Below are positions 34,673-44,300 of a DNA stretch of 64,000 bases, one piece after another. The stretch lies in contig NZ_JAAOCA010000009.1 of assembly GCF_014694385.1 (NCBI RefSeq), positions 62,001-126,000 of the forward strand, read 5' to 3'. The notes under the pieces were generated by a model. That model did no database searches, was not told where the DNA came from, and saw only the letters and a program-made list of their open reading frames with translations. This DNA comes from Pseudomonas typographi (GTDB lineage Bacteria > Pseudomonadota > Gammaproteobacteria > Pseudomonadales > Pseudomonadaceae). The first letter of the stretch is position 1. Each line of letters opens with the position of its first letter. The translations under genes were made by a program, and so were the position numbers.

Positions 34673-35347
34673 ATGAGAATCCTGATCATAGAAGACGAAG
34701 TAAAAAGTGCCGCGTATCTTAGCGCCGGCTTGACCGAAGCGGGATACGTGGTCGACCACGCGGGCAATGGCATCGATGGCTTGCACATGGCCCGGGAATC
34801 GCACTACGACCTTATACTGCTCGATGTGATGTTGCCGGAAATGGACGGCTGGACGGTCATGGAAAAACTGGCCAGCCACCCGCGGCCGCCGGTACTGTTC
34901 CTCAGCGCCCGCAGCACCTTGGAAGACCGCCTCAAAGGCCTTGGCCTGGGCGCGGACGAATACCTGGTAAAGCCCTTTTCGTTCGCCGAGCTATTGGCGA
35001 GGGTGCGCATCATCCTGCGCCGCGGCCATTTGCAGCGCCCCGTCGAAAGGCTGGAAATAGGCGACATGCAGGTGGACGTGCCGAAACGCCGTGTGGTGCG
35101 GGCGGGGCAGCGCCTTACGCTGACCAACAAGGAGTTCACGCTGCTGATGTGTTTCATGCAGCGCCGCGACGAAGTGCTGTCGCGCAGCCTGCTGGCCTCG
35201 TTGGTCTGGGACATGAATTTCGACAGTGACACCAATGTCGTCGACGTGGCCGTACGGCGATTACGCCAGAAAATAGACGACCCCTTCACGGCCAAACTGA
35301 TTCATACCGTCCATGGCGTGGGCTATCGGTTCGAGTATGAAGCATGA
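34673..35347 (+). CDS. OmpR/PhoB-family response regulator (CopR/CusR type)
   Basis: DNA-binding response regulator of 224 residues. Receiver domain: MRILIIEDEVKSAAYLSAGL, phospho-acceptor D51 in LILLDVMLPEMDGW, T/S in LSARS, K in VKPFSFAELLARV. The C-terminal winged helix ends with VDVAVRRLRQKIDDPF and HTVHGVGYRFE. It overlaps the sensor kinase gene by ATGA. Members of this branch often respond to metals or disinfectants. The signal is not visible. Confidence 0.93.
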   Translation: MRILIIEDEVKSAAYLSAGLTEAGYVVDHAGNGIDGLHMARESHYDLILLDVMLPEMDGWTVMEKLASHPRPPVLFLSARSTLEDRLKGLGLGADEYLVKPFSFAELLARVRIILRRGHLQRPVERLEIGDMQVDVPKRRVVRAGQRLTLTNKEFTLLMCFMQRRDEVLSRSLLASLVWDMNFDSDTNVVDVAVRRLRQKIDDPFTAKLIHTVHGVGYRFEYEA

Positions 35348-36741
35348 GCCGCCTATCCCTGACGCTGCGTTTGGCGATACTGCTCGCCTGTTTCGCCTTC
35401 GGTGCCATGGCGACGTTAGGCGCCGCGTTATACTTCGGGCTCAAGGCCCAGCTTTCGTTGCGCGATGACGCCGCGCTGGTCACCCGTGTCGACCAGATAC
35501 GCACGCTGCTTCAAGACAGCGACGCTCGCGAGCTGATCCGTGATAAACCACGCCTGTTCGAAAACATGCTGGGCAATTCCGAGTCCCTGCTGGTGGTGCG
35601 GGCGGGCAGCGGTGCGGCGCTGATCACCGTCAACCCCGGCCAGCGCAGTATTCCCGAGGTCCAGCCCATAAGCGCCGATGCAGCGCTGAAATTGGACGAT
35701 GTCCGGCACGGGCAGGCGGCAGACGGCACACCCTTTATCTACATGGGCGCCAACGTTCGCATAGCGGGTGGCCAGCCGCCCCTACAGGTGATTTCTGGGC
35801 GCCTGCTCTCCGAGCGTACACGCATACTTACCGATTACCGAAACAGCATCCTCGCCTTCTGCACCGTGACCTCCGCCCTGATCGCCTTGCTCGCTTTCTT
35901 CCTGGCACAACGAAGCATGGCCCCTTTGCGCAGGCTCACGGAGCAAACCGCGGCCATCAGCGTCGGCACGTTGTCCAGCCGCATCGATCAGCACAGGGCA
36001 CCGGCCGAGCTGAATGCGGCCATCATCCAGTTCAATGCCATGCTGGACCGACTCGAACGCGGGTTCACCCACCTCAAACAGGTCAGCGCGGATATGGCCC
36101 ACGAGCTGCGCACCCCGATAGGCAATATGTTGGGCCAAATAGAAGTCGGGCTGGGAAAACCCAGAAACATGGACTATTACCAGCACCTCGCCGGGTCCAA
36201 CTACGAAGAACTTCAGCGCCTGTCGAATATGATCGACAATATGCTGTTCCTGGCACGTACAGAACATGCCGAGGAGGCTATCGAGCGCACCGATGTGGAT
36301 ATTGCCGATGAATTTCGTAGGGTTGGTAGTTATTTCGAGGATGTAACGCAGGAGCGCGGCGTCAGCTTGGCGTGGTCCGGCAGCGGCACGCTGTGCGCCG
36401 ATGTAACGCTGTTTCGGCGGGCCCTGGCGAACCTTGTTGCCAATGCGGTACGGCATGCGCAGCCAGGCAGCGAAATCCTGATGCTGGCCAGCGATGAGGA
36501 TGTGCACACTGCCGTGCAAGTGCGTAATGTGGGCGAAACCATCGACCCGTCTCAGATCGGCAAGCTGTTCGATCGCTTTTATCGCGTGGACACCTCCCGG
36601 CAACGGTCGTCCGAGAGAAGCGGGTTGGGGCTGTCGATCGTGGCGTCGATCATGCAGATACACGGCGGCCGTTGCCACGTCGCCAGCGCCGAGGGCGTCA
36701 CCGTGTTCAGTTTGTTGTTCCCACGCCGTCAGGCCGCTTGA
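35344..36741 (+). CDS. Two-component sensor histidine kinase
   Basis: Inner-membrane kinase of 465 residues paired with the response regulator by an ATGA overlap. Two membrane helices (about 8-32 and 168-188) bracket a periplasmic domain of about 135 residues. A HAMP region follows (SMAPLRRLTEQTAAISVG). The phosphorylated His is H253 in ADMAHELRTPIGN. The ATPase has NAVRHA, DRFYRVD and GLGLSIVASIM boxes. The layout matches CusS/CopS/IrlS-type heavy-metal sensors, but the periplasmic domain has no obvious His-rich metal motif, so the ligand is open. Confidence 0.92.
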   Translation: MSRLSLTLRLAILLACFAFGAMATLGAALYFGLKAQLSLRDDAALVTRVDQIRTLLQDSDARELIRDKPRLFENMLGNSESLLVVRAGSGAALITVNPGQRSIPEVQPISADAALKLDDVRHGQAADGTPFIYMGANVRIAGGQPPLQVISGRLLSERTRILTDYRNSILAFCTVTSALIALLAFFLAQRSMAPLRRLTEQTAAISVGTLSSRIDQHRAPAELNAAIIQFNAMLDRLERGFTHLKQVSADMAHELRTPIGNMLGQIEVGLGKPRNMDYYQHLAGSNYEELQRLSNMIDNMLFLARTEHAEEAIERTDVDIADEFRRVGSYFEDVTQERGVSLAWSGSGTLCADVTLFRRALANLVANAVRHAQPGSEILMLASDEDVHTAVQVRNVGETIDPSQIGKLFDRFYRVDTSRQRSSERSGLGLSIVASIMQIHGGRCHVASAEGVTVFSLLFPRRQAA

Positions 36742-36753
36742 CCCCAGCCGGTA

Positions 36754-37014
36754 TTACCCGCAAGCGGCCAAGCGCTGGGGGGGCACGAAGGCGTCCAGCT
36801 CTGCCTCTACCGCCTCGATGATCAACTCCACGTCGCTGGCATTCATGACTGTGGCGCACGGAATACCGGCGATGGCGATCAGGGTTTGCCCGCTGTCGCG
36901 GTCGAACAACCGCGCAACCATACTGCCAGGGGCATCCATGGTCGCTTCCAGGCCGATAGGGTGAAAGTGCCAGCGCATGACTTGGCACGCATTGGGGAAG
37001 GTCATCTTGTGCAC
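36754..37014 (-). CDS. DUF1652 domain protein
   Basis: Small protein of 86 residues from a family found mostly in Pseudomonas, with the pattern RDSGQTLIAIAGIPCATVMNASDVELIIEAVEAEL. Function unknown. I take a GTG start at 37014 because AGGAGG lies five bases in front; the ATG at 37005 is too far from that site, and the upstream ATG at 37056 has none. It converges on the sensor kinase gene with 12 bases between. An ANR-like box lies 105 bases upstream. Confidence 0.72.
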   Translation of the reverse strand: MHKMTFPNACQVMRWHFHPIGLEATMDAPGSMVARLFDRDSGQTLIAIAGIPCATVMNASDVELIIEAVEAELDAFVPPQRLAACG

Positions 37015-37336
37015 GCTGCCCTCCTCGCGAAACCGTTGTGGGTAGAGTTTCAACATAGCACCGGGGGCGCGCCCAAGCGGCAGATTTTTCCGATATCTGA
37101 GCTAAATGTTAGATCCGTTTGATCTTGATCAGTACGCCTTTGTTGGCCGGCTAGGGCATTGGCGTCATCTGCCGTGGCGTCTCAGGCGTCAGCTGCACAC
37201 TGTCGGCTGTGCCTTTTGCCGGCGGGCTGGGTTGCAGCGTCTCGCCACGGGCCTGCTATGCCCGCTCATGGTGCCTTGCACGGCGGCAACATTCACGCGT
37301 CAATGCTCGTGCGAACCTCCGAAACACCACACTGCA
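37015..37336. other. Intergenic region upstream of the DUF1652 gene
   Basis: About 320 bases with no convincing gene. It carries the ANR-like box at 37119-37132. Several GC-rich short inverted repeats occur, but none is a clear terminator. Confidence 0.35.
37119..37132. promoter_or_regulatory. ANR/FNR-like box
   Basis: TTGAT-CTTG-ATCAG matches TTGAT-N4-ATCAA at nine of ten positions. It is upstream of the minus-strand DUF1652 gene, and its distance allows activation with a 5' leader of about 70 bases. Weak evidence without a mapped start. Confidence 0.35.
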
Positions 37337-37507
37337 CTAGAGGGCCCGGCTGACGCGGATATGCTCGATGGCATCAGCCTCGCTTTCGCCGTGTAATGCC
37401 AGCAAGGCGGCCAGGGCTTCTGCTGGGGTGCCGTTTTGCAGTTGTGCGTAATCCCAGCGGCGCTGGCCATTGAGGGTGTAATGGATCACATACTTGGTCA
37501 CGGCCAT
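37337..37507 (-). CDS. Small conserved hypothetical protein
   Basis: A 56-residue protein starting MAVTKYVIHYTLNGQRRWDY. I do not recognise a named family. It has a compact beta-then-helix composition (TPAEALAALLALHGESEADAIEHIRVSRAL) and no signal or membrane segment. The ATG at 37507 is chosen over an in-frame TTG at 37525. It follows the DUF1883 gene by 14 bases on the same strand and is probably co-transcribed. Confidence 0.6.
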   Translation of the reverse strand: MAVTKYVIHYTLNGQRRWDYAQLQNGTPAEALAALLALHGESEADAIEHIRVSRAL

Positions 37508-37521
37508 AGTCTCGGGCAGGG

Positions 37522-37827
37522 TCAACTGAACGAAGAAGTGGAACGGCGAACGATCTTGATACTGTGCTTGAAGGCGGTCTTCTTCAACGCTTGGTCACGT
37601 GGGCGCGGGCCGGCGGTGTCGACGGTGATGTTCCAGTAGCCAGTACTGGGTACACTGATGCGCGCCGGGAAACGATCGAACGCCCCGCCGTGGTAGGTGT
37701 GCCGGCCGCCATTGCGAAAGGCGCGAAAGTTGGCGTCGTTCATCAGGCGGATGTTGCAGCGCTGGGAGCATTCGATCACAACGACGTCATCTTCGCTCAA
37801 GTGCTCGCGCTGGTGTACGAATTTCAT
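37522..37827 (-). CDS. DUF1883 domain protein
   Basis: A 101-residue protein opening MKFVHQREHLSEDDVVVIEC and containing RLMNDANFRAFRNGGRHTYHGGAF, the core of the DUF1883 family. Function is unknown; relatives fold as a small beta-sandwich. GGAG precedes the ATG at 37827, which is where family members start; longer in-frame reading is unsupported. It leads a two-gene unit with the 56-residue protein. Confidence 0.8.
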   Translation of the reverse strand: MKFVHQREHLSEDDVVVIECSQRCNIRLMNDANFRAFRNGGRHTYHGGAFDRFPARISVPSTGYWNITVDTAGPRPRDQALKKTAFKHSIKIVRRSTSSFS

Positions 37828-37951
37828 GGGGGCTCCGTAAAACATGGGGTCTGCCGGCGGGTACCATATCACAGCGGCCATGCGTGCGCCCGCTGAACAA
37901 ACGGCCAGTGATAGGGTCATAGTGCTTTTATCTTTTGGAGGACCGCTCTCA

Positions 37952-38305
37952 ATGAAGGTTGTATGGCTCGCGTTGTTAGCGCTGACCCTGGGAGGCTGTG
38001 CCAGTGTGTCGGACATCGAGCAATCCCACGAAACCATGGACGTGATATCTGGCAAGACGCCCAAGGAGTACTCCGCTTGCTTGGCCCAGCGCCTGGAAGG
38101 CAGCCGCGCCCCGCTGATGATCGAGGAATACAAAAGCGGCTATCGGGTGATCGTGCCGCAAAAGCTGTCGTCCAAACCGGACGCGGTGATACTGGTCAGC
38201 GACCGCTCCGGGGGTAGCGCGATCAAGGTCCACGAAAGCATGAACAACCTGCCATTGCGCTCGCACACGGTGCGCAATGCTGCCACGGCGTGCATTTCCG
38301 GGTGA
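37952..38305 (+). CDS. Small lipoprotein, conserved hypothetical
   Basis: A 117-residue predicted lipoprotein. The N-terminus MKVVWLALLALTLGGCASVS has a lipobox LGGC with the lipid-modified Cys at 16. Residues +2/+3 are Ala-Ser, which do not retain it at the inner membrane, so outer-membrane sorting is likely. GGAGG lies before the ATG. The remainder (KTPKEYSACLAQRLEGSRAPLMIEEYKSGYRVIVPQKL) is a Pseudomonas-type conserved domain of unknown role. No partner genes are evident. Confidence 0.77.
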   Translation: MKVVWLALLALTLGGCASVSDIEQSHETMDVISGKTPKEYSACLAQRLEGSRAPLMIEEYKSGYRVIVPQKLSSKPDAVILVSDRSGGSAIKVHESMNNLPLRSHTVRNAATACISG

Positions 38306-38468
38306 CGGCCCGGTGATGGAACTTAACCACTGCGCGCTACCTCTACTGCAACAGTTCGGCGCTGCTGTGCCCTTTGCACACCGCCACTGTCGCCCCCATT
38401 GTAACGGCGGGCTGGCCTGATTAGACTTCGCCGATACGTAGGCCCGCCCTTGAATTAAAGGACACTTC

Positions 38469-39305
38469 ATGATCAAGAAATGCTTGTTCCCGGCAGCCGG
38501 TTACGGCACGCGCTTCCTGCCGGCCACCAAAGCCATGCCCAAGGAAATGCTGCCGGTGGTTAACAAGCCGCTGATTCAATACGGCGTCGAAGAGGCGCTG
38601 GAAGCCGGTTTGAATGGCATCGCCATCGTCACCGGCCGCGGCAAACGCGCGTTGGAAGACCACTTCGACATCAGCTACGAGTTGGAAACCCAGATCCGCA
38701 ACACCGACAAGGAAAAATACCTGGTCGGCATTCGCAAGCTGCTCGATAATTGCACCTTTTCCTACACTCGCCAGATCGAAATGAAAGGCCTGGGCCACGC
38801 CATTCTCAGTGGTCGCCCGCTGATCGGCGACGAGCCATTTGCCGTGGTATTGGCCGATGACCTGTGTGTGAACCTCGACGGGGACGGTGTGCTGCAGCAA
38901 ATGGTCAAGCTGTACAACCAGTTTCGCTGTTCGATCGTTGCGATCCAGGAAGTCGACCCGCAAGAAACCAACAAGTACGGCGTGATTGCCGGCGAGATGA
39001 TCCGCGACGACATCTACCGGGTGAACACCATGGTCGAAAAGCCCAAGCCTGAAGATGCCCCGTCGAACCTGGCCATTATCGGGCGCTACATCCTCACGCC
39101 AGACATTTTCAAGTTGATCGAAGACACCGAGCCGGGCAAGGGTGGTGAAATCCAGATCACCGATGCGTTGATGAAACAAGCCAAGGATGGTTGCGTGTTG
39201 GCCTACAAATTCAAAGGCCAACGCTTCGATTGTGGTAGCGCTGAAGGCTACATCGACGCCACCAACTTCTGTTTCGAGAATTTCTACCAGAAGGGCCAGC
39301 ACTGA
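38469..39305 (+). CDS. galU: UTP-glucose-1-phosphate uridylyltransferase
   Basis: Cytosolic enzyme that makes UDP-glucose from glucose-1-phosphate and UTP, feeding LPS and exopolysaccharide synthesis. Length 278 residues. The nucleotide loop is FPAAGYGTRFLPATKAMPKEML (7-28), followed by KPLIQYGVEEALEAG, FAVVLADDL near 119 and the C-terminal GSAEGYIDATN. AAAGGA precedes the ATG. The gene ends in a strong terminator and is a single unit. It uses the product of pgm at 29617. Assignment is secure. Confidence 0.96.
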   Translation: MIKKCLFPAAGYGTRFLPATKAMPKEMLPVVNKPLIQYGVEEALEAGLNGIAIVTGRGKRALEDHFDISYELETQIRNTDKEKYLVGIRKLLDNCTFSYTRQIEMKGLGHAILSGRPLIGDEPFAVVLADDLCVNLDGDGVLQQMVKLYNQFRCSIVAIQEVDPQETNKYGVIAGEMIRDDIYRVNTMVEKPKPEDAPSNLAIIGRYILTPDIFKLIEDTEPGKGGEIQITDALMKQAKDGCVLAYKFKGQRFDCGSAEGYIDATNFCFENFYQKGQH

Positions 39306-39327
39306 GCCATCGGCGCAGGCCTTGACG

Positions 39328-39360
39328 AACGCCGCTATCCTCACCCGATAGCGGCGTTTT
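39328..39360 (+). terminator. Terminator after galU
   Basis: AACGCCGCTATC (39328-39339) and GATAGCGGCGTT (39347-39358) form a perfect 12-base-pair stem with a seven-base loop, then T's. It sits between galU and gor. Confidence 0.85.
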
Positions 39361-39376
39361 CGTATGTGGAGGGTAC

Positions 39377-40735
39377 ATGCAATACGATTTTGATCTGTTC
39401 GTCATCGGCGCAGGCTCCGGTGGCGTGCGGGCTGCACGCTTCGCGGCGGGCTTCGGTGCGCGCGTGGGCATCGCCGAAAGCCGTTATTTGGGGGGCACTT
39501 GCGTAAACGTTGGGTGCGTGCCGAAAAAACTGCTGGTTTACGGCGCCCATTACCGCGAAGACTTCGCGCACGCGGCCAGTTTCGGTTGGCACCTGGACAA
39601 GCCGCGTTTCGATTGGCAAGCCCTGATCGCCAATAAGAATGCCGAGATCGAGCGGCTCAATGGTATTTACCGTACGCTGCTGACCAATGCTGGCGTGCGA
39701 TTGCTCGAAGGCCATGCGAAGATCCTTGGCCCGCACCGGCTGGAAGTGGCCGGGCAAACCTTCAGTGCCGAGCGACTGCTCATTGCCACCGGCGGCTGGC
39801 CGCAAATGCCCGACATCCCTGGCAAGGAACACGCGATCAGTTCCAACGAGGCGTTTTTCCTTGAGCAATTGCCCAAGCGGGTCATCGTCGTGGGGGGCGG
39901 CTACATCGCCGTCGAATTCGCCGGTATCTTCCATGGCTTGGGCGCACAAACGTCGTTGGTGTACCGGCGCGATCTGTTCCTGCGCGGTTTCGATGGCAGC
40001 GTGCGCACCCACCTGCGCGATGAGTTGAGCAAAAAGGGTATGGACCTTCAGTTCAACACCAACATCGCGCGTATCGACCGCCAGGCTGATGGCACCCTTA
40101 ATGTCACCTTCGAGGGCGGCCGCACCCAGGCCACCGATTGCGTGTTCTATGCCACCGGCCGGCGGCCGTACCTGGACAACCTGGGCCTGGAAAACACCGC
40201 CGTCACCCTGGACGAGCGCGGCTTTATCGAAGTGGACGACCAATACCAAACCCGTGAGCCGTCGATCCTGGCCCTGGGGGACGTGATCGGCAAGGTGCAA
40301 CTCACCCCCGTGGCCACCGCGCAGGGCATGGCCGTGGCGCGCCGCCTGTTCAAGCCTGAAGAATACCGCCCGGTGGATTACGCACACATTCCTACGGCCG
40401 TGTTCAGCCAGCCGTCCATTGGCACCGTGGGCCTTACCGAAGAGCAGGCGCGGGAGCAGGGCCATGCCATCAACGTATTCGAAACCACGTTCCGGCCCAT
40501 GAAGCTTACCCTCACCAGCGATCAGGAGCGCGTCCTGATGAAGCTGGTGGTAGACCGTACTACCGACCGGGTGCTAGGTTGCCATATGGTCGGCCCGGAA
40601 GCTGGCGAGATCGTGCAAGGGCTGGCGGTCGCGCTCAAGGCCGGGGCCACCAAGCATGTGTTCGATGAAACCATCGGCGTGCACCCCACGTCCGCCGAAG
40701 AGTTCGTGACGTTGCGCAGCGTCACCCGGCAATGA
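39377..40735 (+). CDS. gor: Glutathione-disulfide reductase
   Basis: Cytosolic flavoenzyme that reduces glutathione disulfide with NADPH. The 452 residues show the FAD site [20 protein letters not shown], the redox-active disulfide [14 protein letters not shown] (about 40-53), the NAD(P) site [15 protein letters not shown] near 171, and the C-terminal catalytic His-Glu in [18 protein letters not shown] precedes the ATG. Its end overlaps the convergent response-regulator gene by 14 bases. It fits the nearby ahpC/ahpF peroxide defence. Secure. Confidence 0.95.
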   Translation: MQYDFDLFVIGAGSGGVRAARFAAGFGARVGIAESRYLGGTCVNVGCVPKKLLVYGAHYREDFAHAASFGWHLDKPRFDWQALIANKNAEIERLNGIYRTLLTNAGVRLLEGHAKILGPHRLEVAGQTFSAERLLIATGGWPQMPDIPGKEHAISSNEAFFLEQLPKRVIVVGGGYIAVEFAGIFHGLGAQTSLVYRRDLFLRGFDGSVRTHLRDELSKKGMDLQFNTNIARIDRQADGTLNVTFEGGRTQATDCVFYATGRRPYLDNLGLENTAVTLDERGFIEVDDQYQTREPSILALGDVIGKVQLTPVATAQGMAVARRLFKPEEYRPVDYAHIPTAVFSQPSIGTVGLTEEQAREQGHAINVFETTFRPMKLTLTSDQERVLMKLVVDRTTDRVLGCHMVGPEAGEIVQGLAVALKAGATKHVFDETIGVHPTSAEEFVTLRSVTRQ

Positions 40736-41378
40736 GTTCGCGCGGCGGGTGGTGGTAAATCAGTGCGTCTGGGCGCAACCCAAGCTTCTCGAAGGCGTTG
40801 CGCCGTTGCACGATCACCGATTTTTCGCTGCGGCCCAGGCGCTGGGCGATCTGCCGTACCGGCAGGCCGTGGCGGGCGAGGTCCATCACCTGTTTTTCAC
40901 GCTCAGTTAACACAGTGGTGCCTTCCTGCGCCCACGCCGCTTTATGCAGGTAACGCTGTGCCAGTACGTTTTGCACATCCGAGCATAGGTAGCGGCGCCC
41001 AGCAGCCACGCGCAGGGCGGCCAAGCGCAGGGCTTCGGGCGTTGCCTGCTTACTGATCACCCCAGCGACGCCGGTGGCCAACACCGCCCCAAGGGTGCAT
41101 GCCTCGCGCAGCGCTGTGAGGACCAAGATGGGCAATTGGCTGAACTGCTGGCGTAACCGGGCCAGCATGGGCACACCGTCGGGTTGTTGCCCTCCCGGCA
41201 TGGAAAAATCCGTGATCAGCAGGTCGAAGCGCTGCCGGCCCAACGTGTGGAACAGGGCGTCTGTGCCGTTCACACAGGCCCTGACACGTAGCCGCTCGCG
41301 GCTTGCCTCATTCAAAGCTTGAGTTATTCCGGCCAACGTCACCCGGTGGTCGTCGGCCAGTAAAATGTAAATCGTCAT
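40722..41378 (-). CDS. NarL/FixJ-family response regulator
   Basis: A 218-residue two-domain regulator. Receiver: [18 protein letters not shown] with acidic D9/D10 and phospho-acceptor Asp in [12 protein letters not shown] (about 56). C-terminal LuxR helix-turn-helix: [44 protein letters not shown]. No kinase gene is adjacent. Its 5' end lies inside the 3' end of the upstream LuxR gene (71-base overlap), so the two are probably translationally coupled. The target is unknown. Confidence 0.9.
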   Translation of the reverse strand: MTIYILLADDHRVTLAGITQALNEASRERLRVRACVNGTDALFHTLGRQRFDLLITDFSMPGGQQPDGVPMLARLRQQFSQLPILVLTALREACTLGAVLATGVAGVISKQATPEALRLAALRVAAGRRYLCSDVQNVLAQRYLHKAAWAQEGTTVLTEREKQVMDLARHGLPVRQIAQRLGRSEKSVIVQRRNAFEKLGLRPDALIYHHPPRELIAG

Positions 41379-41658
41379 GGTCGATGTGCTCGTGGTCCTT
41401 GGCCAGGTGGAAAGGTGGCTCGATCAGCACCAGGCCCTCGCTGGCCATGATGGCGACAATGTAAGTGGTCGAGGCAATGCCGAACTTCGCATGCAGGTTG
41501 TTGATGTGAAAATTCACGGTAGAGGTCGCGCAGTGAAGCAGCATCGCGATTTCACTGGCGGTTTTGCCGTGGCAGCACCAGAACAATACCTGGCGTTCGC
41601 GTGTAGTCAGATCCTCGAAAATTGCACAAGCATGGAACGACTCGCCGTGCTGTCCCAT
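41308..41658 (-). CDS. Small LuxR-type (GerE) DNA-binding regulator
   Basis: A 116-residue protein made almost only of a LuxR helix-turn-helix: LTTRERQVLFWCCHGKTASEIAMLLHCATSTVNFHINNLHAKFGI (about 17-61). There is no receiver or autoinducer domain. AAGGAGG lies six bases before the ATG at 41658. The C-terminal tail overlaps the start of the NarL-type regulator in another frame. It may work with that regulator. The region upstream (41659-42032) is shared with the divergent ahpC promoter. Confidence 0.8.
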   Translation of the reverse strand: MGQHGESFHACAIFEDLTTRERQVLFWCCHGKTASEIAMLLHCATSTVNFHINNLHAKFGIASTTYIVAIMASEGLVLIEPPFHLAKDHEHIDHDDLHFTGRRPPGDVGRNNSSFE

Positions 41659-41915
41659 TTCATACCTCCTTGTTGTTGTGAGCGTATGTCATGGTTATAA
41701 AGCCTCGCCTTGCCTGCGTAACCTGTAAGATATGACAGGCGTGCCGAGCTTAACCCGCCACGCCGCGCTGACGTATCGGAATCAGCTGCGATAAACGTCA
41801 GAAAAATCAACTGGTCATGGCGCAGGGGCGGCGAGCCTTGCGGGGTTGGCGGCGGTGAAAATGTTCATTCGTCGCCGAATGGTTGCCTCGCTTTGACATT
41901 GACCGGGTGTGGATG

Positions 41916-41952
41916 ATAGGCAAAAGCAATAGCGCGCATACGCATTGCCAAT
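41916..41952 (+). promoter_or_regulatory. OxyR-like operator upstream of ahpC
   Basis: Four tetrads with exact seven-base spacing, ATAG-N7-CAAT-N7-ATAC-N7-CAAT, against the OxyR pattern ATAG-N7-CTAT repeated twice (13 of 16 bases). It lies 80 bases before the ahpC start. OxyR activation of ahpC by peroxide is well established in the family. The rest of 41659-42032 shows no gene. Confidence 0.62.
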
Positions 41953-42032
41953 GAGCGTTAAGCGGCGCCAGTAGTTAGCATACTTTCCATCGCGACACAG
42001 TTCGCACCTCAAACCACCAAGGAGCCTTACCG

Positions 42033-42596
42033 ATGCCTCTGATCAATAGCCAAGTCAAGCCGTTCAAAGCAACCGCTTTCCATAATGGCAAGTTCATTGA
42101 CGTGACCGAAGCAGACCTGAAGGGCAAATGGTCTGTGGTGTTTTTCTACCCCGCCGACTTCACCTTCGTGTGCCCCACCGAGCTGGGCGACCTGGCCGAC
42201 CGTTACGAAGAGTTCCAGGCCCTGGGCGTGGAGATCTATGGTGTGTCCACCGACACCCACTTCACCCATAAAGCCTGGCACGACACCTCCGACACCATCA
42301 GCAAAATCCAGTACCCGCTGATCGGCGACCCGACCCAGGTTCTTTCGCGCAACTTCGACGTGCTGATCGAAGAGGCCGGCCTGGCTGACCGCGGTACCTT
42401 CGTGATCAACCCTGAAGGCCAGATCAAGATCGTTGAAATCAACGACGGCGGTGTGGGCCGCGACGCTTCCGAGCTGCTGCGCAAGGTCAAGGCTGCCCAG
42501 TACGTGGCCAGCCACCCGGGTGAAGTATGCCCAGCCAAATGGAAAGAAGGCGATGCCACCCTGGCGCCGTCGCTGGACCTGGTCGGTAAGATCTAA
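42033..42596 (+). CDS. ahpC: Alkyl hydroperoxide reductase subunit C (peroxiredoxin)
   Basis: Cytosolic 2-Cys peroxiredoxin, 187 residues, that reduces hydrogen peroxide and organic hydroperoxides. The peroxidatic Cys is in [14 protein letters not shown] (C47 region) and the resolving Cys in [13 protein letters not shown] near the C-terminus. AAGGAG precedes the ATG. A strong terminator separates it from ahpF, so ahpC can be made in excess. Secure. Confidence 0.97.
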   Translation: MPLINSQVKPFKATAFHNGKFIDVTEADLKGKWSVVFFYPADFTFVCPTELGDLADRYEEFQALGVEIYGVSTDTHFTHKAWHDTSDTISKIQYPLIGDPTQVLSRNFDVLIEEAGLADRGTFVINPEGQIKIVEINDGGVGRDASELLRKVKAAQYVASHPGEVCPAKWKEGDATLAPSLDLVGKI

Positions 42597-42647
42597 TAAT
42601 GCCCGGCCTGGCGGCGTCTGACCGCTAGCTATTACGCCGCCCACCTG

Positions 42648-42684
42648 AACGCCCGGGCGCTATCGCCTGGGCGTTTTTGTTTTC
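42648..42684 (+). terminator. Terminator between ahpC and ahpF
   Basis: AACGCCCGGGCG (42648-42659), loop CTAT, CGCCTGGGCGTT (42664-42675), with one mismatch, then a T-rich tail. It explains higher ahpC than ahpF output. Confidence 0.82.
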
Positions 42685-42709
42685 GAATACCTGAAATGGA
42701 ACCACCGTC

Positions 42710-44272
42710 ATGCTCGACGCCAATCTTAAATCCCAGTTGAAAGCCTACCTGGAGCGGGTCACCCAACCGATCGAGATCGTCGCCAGCCTCGACGATGGTG
42801 CCAAGTCCCAGGAACTGCTCGGCCTGCTGCGCGATATCCAGGGCCTGTCGTCGCTGATCACCTTGCGCGATGACGGCACCGACGCACGCAAGCCGTCCTT
42901 CTCGTTAAACCGCCCCGGCGCCGATATCAGCCTGCGTTTTGCCGGTATCCCGTTGGGCCATGAATTCACCTCCTTGGTGTTGGCATTGCTGCAAGTGGGC
43001 GGCCACCCCTCCAAGGAGAGCCCAGACACCCTGGCGCAAATCGCTGCGCTGCAGGGTAACTTCGTGTTCGAAACCTACTTCTCGTTGTCATGCCAAAACT
43101 GCCCGGACGTGGTACAGGCGTTGAACCTGATGGCTGTGCTCAACCCCAACGTGAAACACGTGGCCATCGACGGCGCACTGTTTCAGGAAGAGGTCGATGC
43201 TCGCCAAGTGATGGCCGTGCCCAGTGTGTACCTGAACGGTGAACCCTTCGGCCAAGGCCGCATGGGCGTCGAAGAAATCCTCGCCAAGGTCGACGCCAGC
43301 GCCAGCACGCGGCAGGCCGAAAAACTCAATGCCCAGGCCCCGTTCGATGTGCTGGTGATCGGCGGTGGCCCCGCCGGTGCCGCGGCAGCCATTTATGCTG
43401 CACGCAAGGGGATCCGTACCGGCGTGGCGGCTGAACGCTTTGGCGGCCAGGTGCTCGACACCTTGGCCATCGAAAACTTCATCTCGGTCAAGGAAACCGA
43501 AGGGCCGAAGCTAGCCAGCGCGCTGGAAGAGCACGTTAAGCAGTACGACGTCGACATCATGAACCTGCAGCGCGCCGAACAGTTGATTCCCGGGCGCGAC
43601 GGTGCGTTGCACGAAGTGCGTTTTGCGGGTGGTGCCTCGCTCAAGGCCAAGGCGCTGATCATTGCCACGGGTGCTCGCTGGCGCGAAATGAACGTGCCGG
43701 GCGAACAAAAATACCGCAACCACGGCGTGGCGTATTGCCCACACTGCGACGGCCCACTGTTCAAGGGCAAACGTGTCGCAGTGATCGGTGGCGGTAACTC
43801 TGGGGTCGAGGCGGCCATCGACTTGGCGGGTATCGTCAGCCACGTGACCCTGCTGGAATTCGACAGCAAGCTGCGCGCCGACGCTGTGCTGCAGCGCAAG
43901 CTGGGCAGCCTGCCGAACGTCACCGTGATCACTGAAGCACTGACCACCGAAGTGACAGGTGACGGCCGCAAAGTCAACGGGCTGAGCTACAAGGACCGCC
44001 AGAGCGGCGATACTCGGCATATCGAACTCGAAGGCATCTTCGTGCAGATTGGCTTGCTGCCCAACAGCGATTGGCTCAAGGGCGCCATCGAACTCTCGCC
44101 ACGGGGCGAGGTGATGGTCGATGCGCGCGGTGAAACCGACCTGCCGGGAATCTTCGCGGCCGGTGACGTGACCACCACGCCGTACAAACAGATCATCATC
44201 GCCATGGGCGAAGGCGCCAAGGCGTCGCTGGCCGCGTTCGACCACCTGATCCGCACGTCTGCGCCAGAATAG
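42710..44272 (+). CDS. ahpF: Alkyl hydroperoxide reductase subunit F
   Basis: Flavoprotein of 520 residues that passes electrons from NADH to AhpC. The N-terminal double-thioredoxin domain (1-200) has the CQNC disulfide ([12 protein letters not shown], about 126-134). The thioredoxin-reductase-like part has FAD site [21 protein letters not shown], redox pair [11 protein letters not shown] (about 343) and NAD site [19 protein letters not shown]. All centres are intact. It follows ahpC with its own spacing after the terminator. Secure. Confidence 0.97.
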   Translation: MLDANLKSQLKAYLERVTQPIEIVASLDDGAKSQELLGLLRDIQGLSSLITLRDDGTDARKPSFSLNRPGADISLRFAGIPLGHEFTSLVLALLQVGGHPSKESPDTLAQIAALQGNFVFETYFSLSCQNCPDVVQALNLMAVLNPNVKHVAIDGALFQEEVDARQVMAVPSVYLNGEPFGQGRMGVEEILAKVDASASTRQAEKLNAQAPFDVLVIGGGPAGAAAAIYAARKGIRTGVAAERFGGQVLDTLAIENFISVKETEGPKLASALEEHVKQYDVDIMNLQRAEQLIPGRDGALHEVRFAGGASLKAKALIIATGARWREMNVPGEQKYRNHGVAYCPHCDGPLFKGKRVAVIGGGNSGVEAAIDLAGIVSHVTLLEFDSKLRADAVLQRKLGSLPNVTVITEALTTEVTGDGRKVNGLSYKDRQSGDTRHIELEGIFVQIGLLPNSDWLKGAIELSPRGEVMVDARGETDLPGIFAAGDVTTTPYKQIIIAMGEGAKASLAAFDHLIRTSAPE

Positions 44273-44300
44273 CCGGTGGCCTGTGTTTTCCCACGCGCGC

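Noticed and set aside
37106..37396. Short plus-strand open frame upstream of the small Pseudomonas genes
   Set aside because: No ribosome site, no recognisable family, and it overlaps the supported minus-strand small gene.
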